Of a stretch of DNA of 38,416 bases, positions 24,451 to 32,139 are shown piece after piece. Position 1 is the stretch's first letter. Each line of letters opens with the position of its first letter. This DNA is from Chromatiales bacterium. GTDB taxonomy: Bacteria; Pseudomonadota; Gammaproteobacteria; Steroidobacterales; GCA-2729495. The position numbers were made by a program, and so were the translations under genes. Location of the stretch: positions 1 through 38,416 of the forward strand of contig JAEUQA010000021.1 of assembly GCA_016789845.1 (NCBI GenBank). Direction: 5' to 3'. The notes below the pieces were generated by a model, which was not told the origin of the DNA, ran no database searches, and saw nothing but the letters and a program-made list of their open reading frames with translations.

Positions 24451-26790
24451 ATGGCACTGACGCGCCGGCAACTGATCCGCACCGGCATTCTCTCGGGCCT
24501 CGTCGTGGGCGGCGGCCTGGGCCTCGTCTACGTGCGTCGCCGACTCGACGACGGCGACGCCCTGGCGAAGTTCGCGGCGGGCGGCGGCGCGGGTGAGACG
24601 GCCCTGAATGCGTGGCTCCGGATCGGCACGGACGGCCGCATCGTGTGCGGCGTGCACCGGGCGGAGATGGGGCAGGGGGTGACCACCTCGCTGCCCATGC
24701 TGCTGGCGGAGGAGCTGGACGCGGACTGGCGGCAGGTCAGCTACGAGTTCACCCCCGTCGACAAGGACTACTTCAATTTCGGCATCCTCCTGCGCGGCGA
24801 GCCCCTCGGGCCGACCGAAGGAAGGTTCTGGGCGCGGACCGGCACCGGGCTGATCCGCGAAGCCTTCCACCAGCTCGGCATGTCGCTGACCATCAGCAGC
24901 TCCAGCACGATCGATGCCTGGGACACGCTGCGCCAGGCGGGGGCCGAGGCAAGGGAGATGCTGGTCGCCGCCGCGGCGGAGCGCTGGTCCGTGCCGGCGG
25001 CCCGGCTCATGACGGCCGACAGCGTCGTCACGGACCCGCAGACCGGCCGCACCGCGACCTACGGCGAGCTGGCGGCGAACGCCGCCCGCCAGCGGCCCTC
25101 GGGCAAGCCGCGGCTCAAGCAGCCGGGGGACTTCCGCCTGCTGGGCCGCTCCCTGCCCCGGCTCGACGTTCCCGCCAAGGTGACGGGCACCGCGCGCTTC
25201 GCCATCGACACCGTGTTGCCCGGGATGCTCTATGGCGCCGTCCGCCACGCGCCCCGGGTGGGTGGACGGATCGCCAGCTTCGACGCCCGCGCCGCCCTTG
25301 CCGTGCCCGGCGTGCGGCAGGTCGTGCCGCTGGGCGACCGGGCCGTCGCCGTGCTGGCTGGCGACACCTGGACCGCGCAGCGCGGCGCCGCCGCGCTCGT
25401 CATCGAGCCGCTGGCCACGGACCCGGTGCAGCCGGACACCGGGGCCCAGCAGCAGTCCTACCGGGAGGCGCTGGACAGTGCCGGGGCCTCCGTGTTTCGT
25501 GACGATGACGGCGTGCCTGCCGCGCTGGGTGCCGAACCGCTGACGGCGGCCTACGAGGTGCCGTTCCTGGCCCACGCCTGCCTGGAGCCCATGAACTGCT
25601 CGGCGCTGTTCGAGCCTGGTGGCGCGACGGGGGAGCGCCTGACGGTGTGGGCCCCCACCCAGGCGCCCAGCATCGCCCGGGACGAAGCGGCGAAGGCCAC
25701 CGGCCTGTCTCCGGAGCAGGTGGAGATCCGCTCCACGCTCATGGGCGGCGGCTTCGGGCGCCGTGCCGAAATAGACTTCGTCCTGGAAGCAGCCCGCGCC
25801 GCGCAGGCCGTTCCCGGCCGACCCGTGAAGCTCACCTGGTCCCGGGAGGAGGACGTCCGGCACGACATGTACCGGCCCGCGGCCACCGGCCGGGTGCGTG
25901 GCGCGCTGGGCGCCGACGGTCGGCTTGCCGCCCTCGACTACACCCTGGTGTCCGAGTCCGTCGTGGCCAGCAATTTCCAGCGCATGCCGACGGCCCGCGG
26001 GGGCGAGGCGGCGAAGGACAGGAGCGCCCTCGGCGGCGCCCTCGACTCGCGCTACGCGCTGCCCGCCGCGCGCATGGCCTACGTGCCGCGGGAGGACGGG
26101 ATTCCCACGGGCTTCTGGCGCAGCGTCTCGAGATCCATCAACCCGTTCCTGCTGGAGAGCTTCATGGACGAGCTGGCCGTCCAGGCTGGCGCCGATCCGG
26201 TGGAGTTCAGGCTTCGTCACCTGGAGGGACTGCCCGCGGAACAGGCCGTGCTGCGCGCCGCCGCCCGCCTCGGGCGCTGGGGGCAGCCGCTGCCGGCCGC
26301 GCCGGGCCGGCGCTTTGGCCGCGGCGTGGCCTTCATCGAGAGCCACGACAGCCTGGTCGCCCAGGTCGTCGAGGTGAGCGTGGCGGACGACGGCGTACTG
26401 CGCGTCGAGCGCGTGGCCTGCGTCGTGGACTGCCGCACCGTCATCCACCCGGACGCCGTCGAGGCCCAGATCACCGGCGGCATCCTCGATGGGCTGAACG
26501 CCGCCCTCCAGGGCCGCATCACGATCCGCGATGGCGCCGTGGAGCAGGGCAACTTCAACGACTACCCCTGGTTGCGCCTGGCGGACATCCCGGAGATCGT
26601 CGTCGAGCTCCTGCCCCAGGGCGGCCGGCCCGGCGGCGTGGGAGAGCCGGGCGTCCCGGGCATCGCGCCCGCGCTCACCAACGCCATCTTCGCCGCGACG
26701 GGTGAGCGAATCCGGACTTTGCCGATTGGGACAACCGTGGGAGCGGTCGTCGGAGCGCCTTCAGGCGCGACAATCGCCGGTCGCGGCTGA
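24451..26790 (+). CDS. Tat-exported molybdenum hydroxylase large subunit (IorB / xanthine dehydrogenase family)
   Basis: A 779-residue molybdopterin-binding subunit. The Tat signal is at the start (LTRRQLIRTGIL). The N-terminal region (VHRAEMGQGVTTSLPMLLAEEL), the LMGGGFGRR segment and the GVGEPGVPG motif with catalytic Glu732 match the isoquinoline 1-oxidoreductase beta subunit group. Known: these enzymes hydroxylate N-heterocycles or oxidise aldehydes with water as oxygen source, and need a 2Fe-2S small subunit (IorA). No IorA gene is present here, so the partner must be elsewhere or absent. The last 12 residues and the TGA stop are encoded by a REP element, so the normal end was probably near VGAVV. 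It is divergent from the heme flavoprotein gene. Confidence 0.9.
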   Translation: MALTRRQLIRTGILSGLVVGGGLGLVYVRRRLDDGDALAKFAAGGGAGETALNAWLRIGTDGRIVCGVHRAEMGQGVTTSLPMLLAEELDADWRQVSYEFTPVDKDYFNFGILLRGEPLGPTEGRFWARTGTGLIREAFHQLGMSLTISSSSTIDAWDTLRQAGAEAREMLVAAAAERWSVPAARLMTADSVVTDPQTGRTATYGELAANAARQRPSGKPRLKQPGDFRLLGRSLPRLDVPAKVTGTARFAIDTVLPGMLYGAVRHAPRVGGRIASFDARAALAVPGVRQVVPLGDRAVAVLAGDTWTAQRGAAALVIEPLATDPVQPDTGAQQQSYREALDSAGASVFRDDDGVPAALGAEPLTAAYEVPFLAHACLEPMNCSALFEPGGATGERLTVWAPTQAPSIARDEAAKATGLSPEQVEIRSTLMGGGFGRRAEIDFVLEAARAAQAVPGRPVKLTWSREEDVRHDMYRPAATGRVRGALGADGRLAALDYTLVSESVVASNFQRMPTARGGEAAKDRSALGGALDSRYALPAARMAYVPREDGIPTGFWRSVSRSINPFLLESFMDELAVQAGADPVEFRLRHLEGLPAEQAVLRAAARLGRWGQPLPAAPGRRFGRGVAFIESHDSLVAQVVEVSVADDGVLRVERVACVVDCRTVIHPDAVEAQITGGILDGLNAALQGRITIRDGAVEQGNFNDYPWLRLADIPEIVVELLPQGGRPGGVGEPGVPGIAPALTNAIFAATGERIRTLPIGTTVGAVVGAPSGATIAGRG

Positions 26791-26800
26791 AGCCGCTCCT
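26752..26800. repeat. REP pair forming the 3' end of the molybdenum enzyme gene
   Basis: GGAGCGCCTTCAGGCGCGAC (26752-26771) and GTCGCGGCTGAAGCCGCTCC (26780-26799) are head-to-head REP halves with an 8-base centre; each half can also fold on its own. The gene reads through the left half and stops at the TGA in the right half. Confidence 0.9.
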
Positions 26801-26807
26801 GCGGAAG

Positions 26808-26831
26808 GAAAAAGGGGCGCCGAAGCGCCCC
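26808..26831 (-). terminator. Rho-independent terminator of the TonB-dependent receptor gene
   Basis: On the minus strand GGGGCGC-TTCG-GCGCCCC (stem 26814-26820 with 26825-26831, a stable UUCG loop) is followed by TTTTTCC. It lies 26 bp past the receptor stop codon. On the plus strand no T run follows, so it acts in one direction. Confidence 0.85.
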
Positions 26832-26856
26832 CTCTTGCCCGTCGAGAAGCGTCAGC

Positions 26857-29157
26857 TCAGTAGTTGACCTTGAAGGTCAGCATGTACTCGGTCGGCGGCA
26901 ACGGTGTGCGGACGTTCGTGAAGCCGTTGGCGAAGATGCCCGACACGTTGTCTTCCTCGTCCGTGATGTTCTTCACCGCCAGCATCGCCTGCCACTGCCG
27001 GTCGTCGGCGCCGATCCCCAGGAAGCCGTTCAGCCGGGTGTAGTCGTCGATCTCGACCAGGTTCCGGGCTTCAGTGAAGTAGCTGTCCGAGTGGAAGATG
27101 TCGAGGCCGTAGAAGAACTCCAGGCCATTCTGCAGCGGAACCGTGTAGTCGAAGCCGACCTTGGCCTGCCAGTTGGGGTTGGAGGGCAGTTCGTCGGTGG
27201 GGGTTGCCAGGCCGTTGAAGCCACCGGGCGGTGAATTCGGATCCACCGTGCCGAAATTGCTCTCCTGGATGCCGAGGTTGGCATAGACGTTCAGGTCGGA
27301 GATGGGCGTCCAGGTGACCTCCAGTTCCAGGCCGTATACGTCAACGTCGCCGATGTTCTCGATCGGGAAACCGAAGTCGCTGTTGATCACGATCTGCTGG
27401 ATGTCCTGGTACATGGCATAGAAGGCGGCCACGTTAAGACGCAACGTGTTGTCGGCCAGGTCGCTCTTCCATCCCAACTCGAAGCTGTCGACGGTCTGGG
27501 GGTCAAATGTCGAGCCGCCGCAGCCCTTGTAGTCTGTGGTGATGGTGTCTGGCGGTGGCGTCGGGTTCGGTACCTCGAGCTGTTGGTCCGAAGTCAGGTT
27601 GCCAAAGCACAGGGTGCGAAAGCCGCCCGCCTGGAAGCCGGACGCATAGCTGGCATAGATCAGCTGGTCGTCGGTCAGCTGGTAGTCCGCGCCAAGCTTG
27701 AAGGTGACTTCATCCCAGTCGTCCTTGAGGGAAACCTGCCCGTCGCCGGGATCCGCCAGCAGGTCGGGAAGGTCGCTGTCGTCCTTGCAGAAGATGCCGA
27801 CGCAGTCATCGCTGTATTCCTTCTCGTCCTTCGTCCAGCGCAAGCCGCCAGTCAGAGAGAAGGCGTCGGTGACCTTGTACGTGACCTCGCCATAGGCGGC
27901 GTAGCTGTCGGTTTGGTTATCGATCGCCTCGTTGAACGCCGGGGTGGTGGAGATGCCCGGGACCGTGCCCGAGAACTGCTGCTGGCCGTCCTCGTTCAGG
28001 TAGTACCCGCCGACCTGCCACAGCAGGCTGTCGCCGAACGTGCCAAGCAGCTGCAGCTCCTGGCTGATCTGGTCGAAGTTGGAGTCAGACCGGATCCGCA
28101 GGCCGAACTGGGCGGCAGGCACGGGGCCGAAGTCGGCGCCGCCGCCGGCGAGGTCGAAGCCGAACTTGGTGTCGACGCTGGCGAAGCTGGAAATGGACCG
28201 GAGCGTGACGCCGCCGAAGTCGAAGGAGAGGTGCAGATTCGCGCCACCCTGCTGGGACTCGCCATAGTTGACGCCCGCGGCGCTGAAGGTCTCGTAGAAG
28301 CCGCCCTGGGGCGCGCTGTTGGCCGGCGCCGGGTCGAAGTTGGGGTTCGGGCTGCCGGTGTTGTCGAAGGGCACATAGGGAATGCCGTTGTAGCCATCGT
28401 TCTCCACGTCGGCGACCCAGGCCGTGAGCGTGGCATCGAAGGAGTCGGTGCCATACCAGTGCAGCTTGGCCCGTGCGGCCTTGTTGTCGTACTCGCCGGG
28501 TTCCTCGCCCGTCGTGCCGTTGTCCATCCAGCCCTTGTTGCGCTTGTCGTAGACCGCGGCGATGGAGCCTGCCAGGGAGCCTTCCTCGATGGGGCCGCCC
28601 AGCGAGACGCCGATCTTGGTGGTCTCGTAGTTGCCGATGCCGATGGAGCCGGTCAGCCAGCTTTCGTCGCCGGGGGTGCGGGTGACGATCTTCACCGCGC
28701 CGGCGATGGTGTTGCGGCCGTAGAGGGTGCCCTGGGGGCCGCGCAGCACCTCGATGCGTTCCACGTCCAGCAGGTCCAGGTTCACGCTGGCGAGCCGGCC
28801 GTAGTAGATGTCATCCACGTAGATGCCCACGGGCGACTCGGAGAGATTGAAGCCCGGGTTCTGGACGCTGGCGCCCCGGGAGTGGATCTGGATGGCCTCG
28901 GCGCCGGCGGTAACCGTGTAGGTCTGCAGGTTCGGGACGTTCTGGCCGATGTCCTTGACCACATCGATCTGGCGGACCGTGATCTGGTCCGCGGTGAAGG
29001 CGCTGACCGCCACTGGCACGTCCTGAAGGCTTTCCTCGCGGCGCTGGGCCGTGACCAGGATCTCGTCGACTTCTGCCGCCGCGGGGCCTGCCCCGAGGGC
29101 CAGCGCCAGGCCGGCCAGCACGCTGGCTGCCGGCGTGGAAAAACTGCGCGTCTGCAT
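26857..29157 (-). CDS. TonB-dependent outer membrane receptor
   Basis: A 766-residue outer membrane receptor. A Sec signal (cleavage near GPAAAE) is followed by the TonB box region DEILVTAQRREES, a plug domain (VPVAVSAFTADQI, SRGASVQNPGF, VERIEVLRGPQGTLYGRN) and a long beta-barrel ending in TFKVNY. The length is typical of receptors for larger carbon compounds in sphingomonads and related gammaproteobacteria rather than siderophores, but the ligand cannot be read from sequence. GGGGAG lies 8 bases before the ATG. It is downstream of, and on the same strand as, the 210-residue unknown gene, with a strong hairpin between them, and has its own terminator. It probably imports the substrate handled by the surrounding enzymes. 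Confidence 0.93.
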   Translation of the reverse strand: MQTRSFSTPAASVLAGLALALGAGPAAAEVDEILVTAQRREESLQDVPVAVSAFTADQITVRQIDVVKDIGQNVPNLQTYTVTAGAEAIQIHSRGASVQNPGFNLSESPVGIYVDDIYYGRLASVNLDLLDVERIEVLRGPQGTLYGRNTIAGAVKIVTRTPGDESWLTGSIGIGNYETTKIGVSLGGPIEEGSLAGSIAAVYDKRNKGWMDNGTTGEEPGEYDNKAARAKLHWYGTDSFDATLTAWVADVENDGYNGIPYVPFDNTGSPNPNFDPAPANSAPQGGFYETFSAAGVNYGESQQGGANLHLSFDFGGVTLRSISSFASVDTKFGFDLAGGGADFGPVPAAQFGLRIRSDSNFDQISQELQLLGTFGDSLLWQVGGYYLNEDGQQQFSGTVPGISTTPAFNEAIDNQTDSYAAYGEVTYKVTDAFSLTGGLRWTKDEKEYSDDCVGIFCKDDSDLPDLLADPGDGQVSLKDDWDEVTFKLGADYQLTDDQLIYASYASGFQAGGFRTLCFGNLTSDQQLEVPNPTPPPDTITTDYKGCGGSTFDPQTVDSFELGWKSDLADNTLRLNVAAFYAMYQDIQQIVINSDFGFPIENIGDVDVYGLELEVTWTPISDLNVYANLGIQESNFGTVDPNSPPGGFNGLATPTDELPSNPNWQAKVGFDYTVPLQNGLEFFYGLDIFHSDSYFTEARNLVEIDDYTRLNGFLGIGADDRQWQAMLAVKNITDEEDNVSGIFANGFTNVRTPLPPTEYMLTFKVNY

Positions 29158-29254
29158 GCTGAAACTCCCCGCTTACCCCTGAAGGACGCGGCACGGGCTG
29201 CCCGGCCCGTAGACCGGAAACCACAGTGGCGCGGCGAGGGGATGGTAGCAGAAG

Positions 29255-29291
29255 CCCTCGCGCGCCGGCCATGCGGGCCGGTGCGCGAGGG
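29255..29291. other. Strong 16-bp stem-loop upstream of the receptor gene
   Basis: Bases 29255-29270 and 29276-29291 pair over 16 positions with one G-T pair and a 5-base loop (ATGCG). It lies 98 bp upstream of the receptor ATG, in the gap after the 210-residue gene. No T run follows on the minus strand, so it is not a simple terminator. It may stabilise or uncouple messages, or act in the receptor leader. The rest of this 180-bp gap shows nothing recognisable. Confidence 0.55.
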
Positions 29292-29337
29292 TGCGGAGAG
29301 GGATGGCGGGCCGAGTGTTGGCGAAAAGCCGCAGTAG

Positions 29338-29970
29338 CTAGTCCACCAGCTCGCAGGTGATGGTGCCGTCGTCCTGCCAGGGGGAAACCTTCAGCGTCAC
29401 CCCCATGGATGCGCCGTACCCGGTCAGCCGCGGAATCGTCCAGGTCTCGTGGATCTCCCGGGGCGTCAGGTCGAACTGGCCGATCTTCACGCACTGGGCC
29501 AGCACCCAGCCGAAGGGATCCTTCCAGGTCCGGCTGCGGCCGTCGCCCGTGGTCGTGAGGGCCAGGGCGTAGTGGCAGGCCGTCCGGTCGAAGAGCGCGA
29601 CCATCGCGATCTCCTTGATGCCGGTCTTCTCGATGATCTGCTTCATGCGCAGGTTGATCGGTTCCATGGTCTTGATGTCATGGGCGATGTACTGGTCGAG
29701 CGTGCCGCTGTTCTTGGCGAACTGGATGGCCAGCAGGTGGGCCTTCACGAGCGGGTCGTTCATCTCGTGGGCATACCCGGCATGGTTGCCCAGCATCTTC
29801 AGCAGGATGGACATGGAGAGGCCCAGTTCGGCCTCGCGGCCCTCGAAGCCGCTCAGGGTCTTGTACTGGTTCAGCATGCCGGCGGCGCCCGCGGCCTGCC
29901 CGCCGGCCGGCTTCGGGGCATGGGGCGGCACCTCGGCAATGATCGGCTTGGCGCCAGTCTGGGCATTCAT
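29338..29970 (-). CDS. Conserved-looking protein of unknown function (210 residues)
   Basis: A 210-residue soluble protein with no signal peptide and no family that I recognise. The N-terminus is Pro/Ala-rich, then a helical part (SMSILLKMLGNHAGYAHEM, LLAIQFAKNSGTLDQYI) and a mixed part with FDRTACHYALAL and a DGTITCELVD end. Two cysteines and several histidines are present but no clear catalytic pattern. AGGAG lies 7 bases upstream of the ATG at 29970. It is divergent from the isochorismatase-fold gene and upstream of the TonB receptor on the same strand, so it probably belongs to the same catabolic unit. Its size and fold could fit a small hydrolase, but that is a guess. Confidence 0.75.
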   Translation of the reverse strand: MNAQTGAKPIIAEVPPHAPKPAGGQAAGAAGMLNQYKTLSGFEGREAELGLSMSILLKMLGNHAGYAHEMNDPLVKAHLLAIQFAKNSGTLDQYIAHDIKTMEPINLRMKQIIEKTGIKEIAMVALFDRTACHYALALTTTGDGRSRTWKDPFGWVLAQCVKIGQFDLTPREIHETWTIPRLTGYGASMGVTLKVSPWQDDGTITCELVD

Positions 29971-30112
29971 GGCAACGCTCCTGGAAGGTGGGGTTGGGGC
30001 AATCCTACGCCCGAATTGTGCTATTCGCCGGGCGGGGCCCGCCGGTTCCCGGAGGTCGCGGCCGCAGCGCGAACCGATCTTCTCCGGACCCCCCGGGGGG
30101 GCGGGCGCCAGC

Positions 30113-30142
30113 TTGCGGGCCGTGCGGTTCGGTGGAACTATT
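30113..30142 (+). promoter_or_regulatory. Possible promoter of the C-N hydrolase operon
   Basis: TTGCGG (30113-30118) and ACTATT (30137-30142) are 18 bp apart and end 25 bp before the ATG at 30168. Both boxes are imperfect. The rest of the 197-bp gap (29971-30167) shows only GC-rich short palindromes. Confidence 0.3.
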
Positions 30143-30167
30143 GCCACCTTTTCAGGGGGATCACCAG

Positions 30168-30809
30168 ATGGCTCAGGCGACTGCCGCAAAGAACTACGCC
30201 GGGGTGTGGGACAACAGGCTCGGCTTCGGCAGGAAATCCGCGCTGCTCGTCATCGACCTGCTGCAGGGCTATACCCTGAAGGGCGCCCCCCTGTTCGCCC
30301 CGGGCGTCGTCAAGGCCGTGGCGGAGATGCCGCCCCTGCTCAAGCTGGCGCGGGCGAAGAAGATGCCGATCATCCACACCCGCGTCCTGTATAACCCGCC
30401 CGACTTCGCCGATGGCGGCGTCTGGATCAAGAAGGCCCCCGTGCTGAAGAGCCTGGTGCCGGGCAACAAGTACGCCCGGTTCTGCCGGGGCGTCGAACCG
30501 AAGAAGGGGGAGCTGGTCATCGTCAAGAACTACGCCAGCTGCTTCTTTGGCACCTCCCTTGCCGCCACCCTGACCGCCCTGGGCGTGGACACGGTGCTGA
30601 TCACCGGCTGTACCACGTCGGGCTGCATCCGGGCGTCAGCGGTGGACGCGGTGCAAAACGGGTTCCGGCCCATCGTGATCCGGGAGTGCGTCGGTGACCG
30701 CCACGATGGTCCCCACGAGGCCAACCTGTTCGACATCAACGCGAAGTACGGCGATGTGATCAGCAAGGCGGAGGCCATGAAGCACGTCAAGGGCCTGAAA
30801 AAGACCTAG
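30168..30809 (+). CDS. Isochorismatase-fold cysteine hydrolase (N-carbamoylsarcosine amidase-like)
   Basis: A 213-residue cytoplasmic hydrolase with the full catalytic triad of the isochorismatase-like amidases: Asp30 (LVIDLLQGY), Lys120 (VIVKNYAS) and Cys153 (GCTTSGCIRASAVD). The Cys nucleophile shows it cleaves an amide or carbamoyl group rather than isochorismate. Relatives include N-carbamoylsarcosine amidase and ureidoacrylate hydrolase. A GGGGGA precedes the ATG at 30168; the frame is open further upstream but this start matches family length. It is the first gene of a plus-strand run with a PuuE-like enzyme, a small unknown and a bicupin, all of which could act on nitrogen-rich intermediates. 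A REP pair separates it from the next gene. Confidence 0.9.
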   Translation: MAQATAAKNYAGVWDNRLGFGRKSALLVIDLLQGYTLKGAPLFAPGVVKAVAEMPPLLKLARAKKMPIIHTRVLYNPPDFADGGVWIKKAPVLKSLVPGNKYARFCRGVEPKKGELVIVKNYASCFFGTSLAATLTALGVDTVLITGCTTSGCIRASAVDAVQNGFRPIVIRECVGDRHDGPHEANLFDINAKYGDVISKAEAMKHVKGLKKT

Positions 30810-30820
30810 AACGAAGCCGG

Positions 30821-30876
30821 AGGAGCGCCTTCAGGCGCGACCGGCCAAGCTGGTTCGCGGCTGAAGCCGCTCCTAC
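30821..30876. repeat. REP pair between the amidase and deacetylase-like genes
   Basis: AGGAGCGCCTTCAGGCGCGA with CC (30821-30842) and the inverted arm GGTTCGCGGCTGAAGCCGCTCCT (30852-30874) enclose 9 bases. It is the only full copy in the window that lies wholly between genes; it sits inside a probable operon and could affect message stability. Confidence 0.9.
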
Positions 30877-30909
30877 AAATCAACAGAACGAAGCAAGGGA
30901 AGCGAGTCC

Positions 30910-31833
30910 ATGGCCAAGAAACCCGCGAAAGCAGCCTCGAAAGTCGACCGCAGCAAGCTCACCCAGAGCCCGCACTACGACTACGTCCCGATCATCGACC
31001 GCCCCAGGTTCAAGCTCCCGAAGGGGGCCCGGGTGGCGGTGATCCCGTACATCAACATCGAGCACTTCCCCCACAACATCCCCGGCACGGCCATCATCCC
31101 CGGCACCCAGCAGTTCAACCCGGATCCCCTCAACTACGGCTGGCGCGACTACGGCAACCGGGTCGGCCTGTGGAGGATGATCGAGCTGATGGACCAGATC
31201 GGCATGCGGGGCACGGTCTGCCTGAACTCCGAGATCATCCGCGAGTACCCGCGGATCATCGACGAGACCAACAAGCGCAAGTGGGCCTACATCGGCCACG
31301 GCATCAACAACGCCCCCGCCAACTTCCTCTCGAACATCGACGAGAAGAAGGAGCGCGAGATCATCGGCAGCGTGCTCAAGTCCATGGAGAAGGCCATCGG
31401 CCGCAAGACCAAGGGGTGGCTCTCGCCGTTCCTGACGCACACCAACAACACGCCCAACATCCTCGCGGAGATGGGCGTGGAGTACCTGTGCGACTACACG
31501 GCGGACGACCACCCGTTCCCGTTCAACGTGAAGAAGGGCAGCCTGATCTCGGTGCCCTACACCGTGGAGCTGAACGACATCCCGGCCTTCGCCAACGTGG
31601 GCGTCAGCTCGGAGGCCTTCGGCGACATGATCGTCGACCAGTTCGACGTGCTGTACGATGAGGGCGCCGACAACGCGCGCTGCATGCCGATCTGCCTGCA
31701 CACGTTCTGGGTCGGGCAGCCCAACAAGTTCAAGCACCTCAAGCGGGCGTTCGCCCACATCGCGAGCCACAAGGATGTGTGGTTGACGACCGGCGACGAG
31801 GTGAACGACTGGTACCGGAAGAGCTACAAGTAA
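30910..31833 (+). CDS. Polysaccharide deacetylase / PuuE-type allantoinase-like hydrolase
   Basis: A 307-residue cytoplasmic NodB-fold protein. The segments PYINIEHF, GHGINN, GWLSPFLTHTNNTPNILAEMG and CDYTADDHPFPF match the PuuE (metal-independent allantoinase) branch rather than chitin deacetylases, which carry DxxD and HxxxH metal motifs. That suggests hydrolysis of a cyclic amide or ureide. There is no signal peptide, in keeping with this branch. A basic N-terminal tail (AKKPAKAASK) is unusual. It is followed 10 bp later by the 88-residue gene, clearly one operon. The true substrate is unknown; allantoin itself is not implied, since no other allantoin genes are seen. Confidence 0.85.
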   Translation: MAKKPAKAASKVDRSKLTQSPHYDYVPIIDRPRFKLPKGARVAVIPYINIEHFPHNIPGTAIIPGTQQFNPDPLNYGWRDYGNRVGLWRMIELMDQIGMRGTVCLNSEIIREYPRIIDETNKRKWAYIGHGINNAPANFLSNIDEKKEREIIGSVLKSMEKAIGRKTKGWLSPFLTHTNNTPNILAEMGVEYLCDYTADDHPFPFNVKKGSLISVPYTVELNDIPAFANVGVSSEAFGDMIVDQFDVLYDEGADNARCMPICLHTFWVGQPNKFKHLKRAFAHIASHKDVWLTTGDEVNDWYRKSYK

Positions 31834-31843
31834 GGAAAGCGAC

Positions 31844-32110
31844 ATGGCCAAGAGAGTACAGGACGTCAAGCCGGCCCGGTCGAAGGAGACCGAAGCCTGG
31901 TTCAGGGAAAACATCGCCGAGCAGAAGCAGCGCTATGCGGCGATCGTCAAGGAGCAGGACGGACTCGCCGCCCAGCGTGAGAAGTGGGTCGAGGAGTTCC
32001 TGCAGGTCATCCAGACCAAGGGGTTCAATGTCACTGGCGACACCCGGCGGGTGATCAAGCCCAGCGAGATCGCGAAGAAGCCCAAGGGCAGGCACCAGGT
32101 CGTCTTCTAG
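31844..32110 (+). CDS. Small charged helical protein of unknown function (88 residues)
   Basis: An 88-residue basic protein, mostly one long predicted helix with a coiled-coil look (ETEAWFRENIAEQKQRYAAI, then EQDGLAAQREKWVEEFLQVI), ending in a short GFNVTGDTRR strand and a basic tail. No family recognised. A good AAGGA ribosome binding site precedes the ATG, and it is tightly set between the PuuE-like gene (10 bp) and the bicupin gene (29 bp), so it is a real part of the operon. Its N-terminus (MAKRVQDVKPARSK) resembles the basic tail of the PuuE-like protein. It could be a partner subunit of one of the flanking enzymes; this is inference from position only. Confidence 0.8.
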   Translation: MAKRVQDVKPARSKETEAWFRENIAEQKQRYAAIVKEQDGLAAQREKWVEEFLQVIQTKGFNVTGDTRRVIKPSEIAKKPKGRHQVVF

Positions 32111-32139
32111 GCCCGGGCACATATCAGGAGTCTCAAATC

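Noticed and set aside
22622..24460. Open frame of 612 residues on the plus strand opposite the heme flavoprotein
   Set aside because: The minus-strand protein has lipobox, FAD and heme motifs; the plus-strand frame has no motif and a biased composition.
24424..26448. Open frame of 674 residues on the minus strand opposite the molybdenum enzyme
   Set aside because: It is antisense to a gene with a Tat signal and conserved catalytic motifs, and its composition is typical of mirror frames.
27583..29337. Open frame of 584 residues on the plus strand opposite the TonB receptor
   Set aside because: The receptor has TonB box, plug and barrel features, whereas this frame is low-complexity and ends in the intergenic hairpin region.
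30910..31833. Calling the PuuE-like protein a chitin or peptidoglycan deacetylase
   Set aside because: The metal-binding DxxD and HxxxH motifs of those enzymes are not seen and there is no signal peptide; the PuuE-type motifs fit better.
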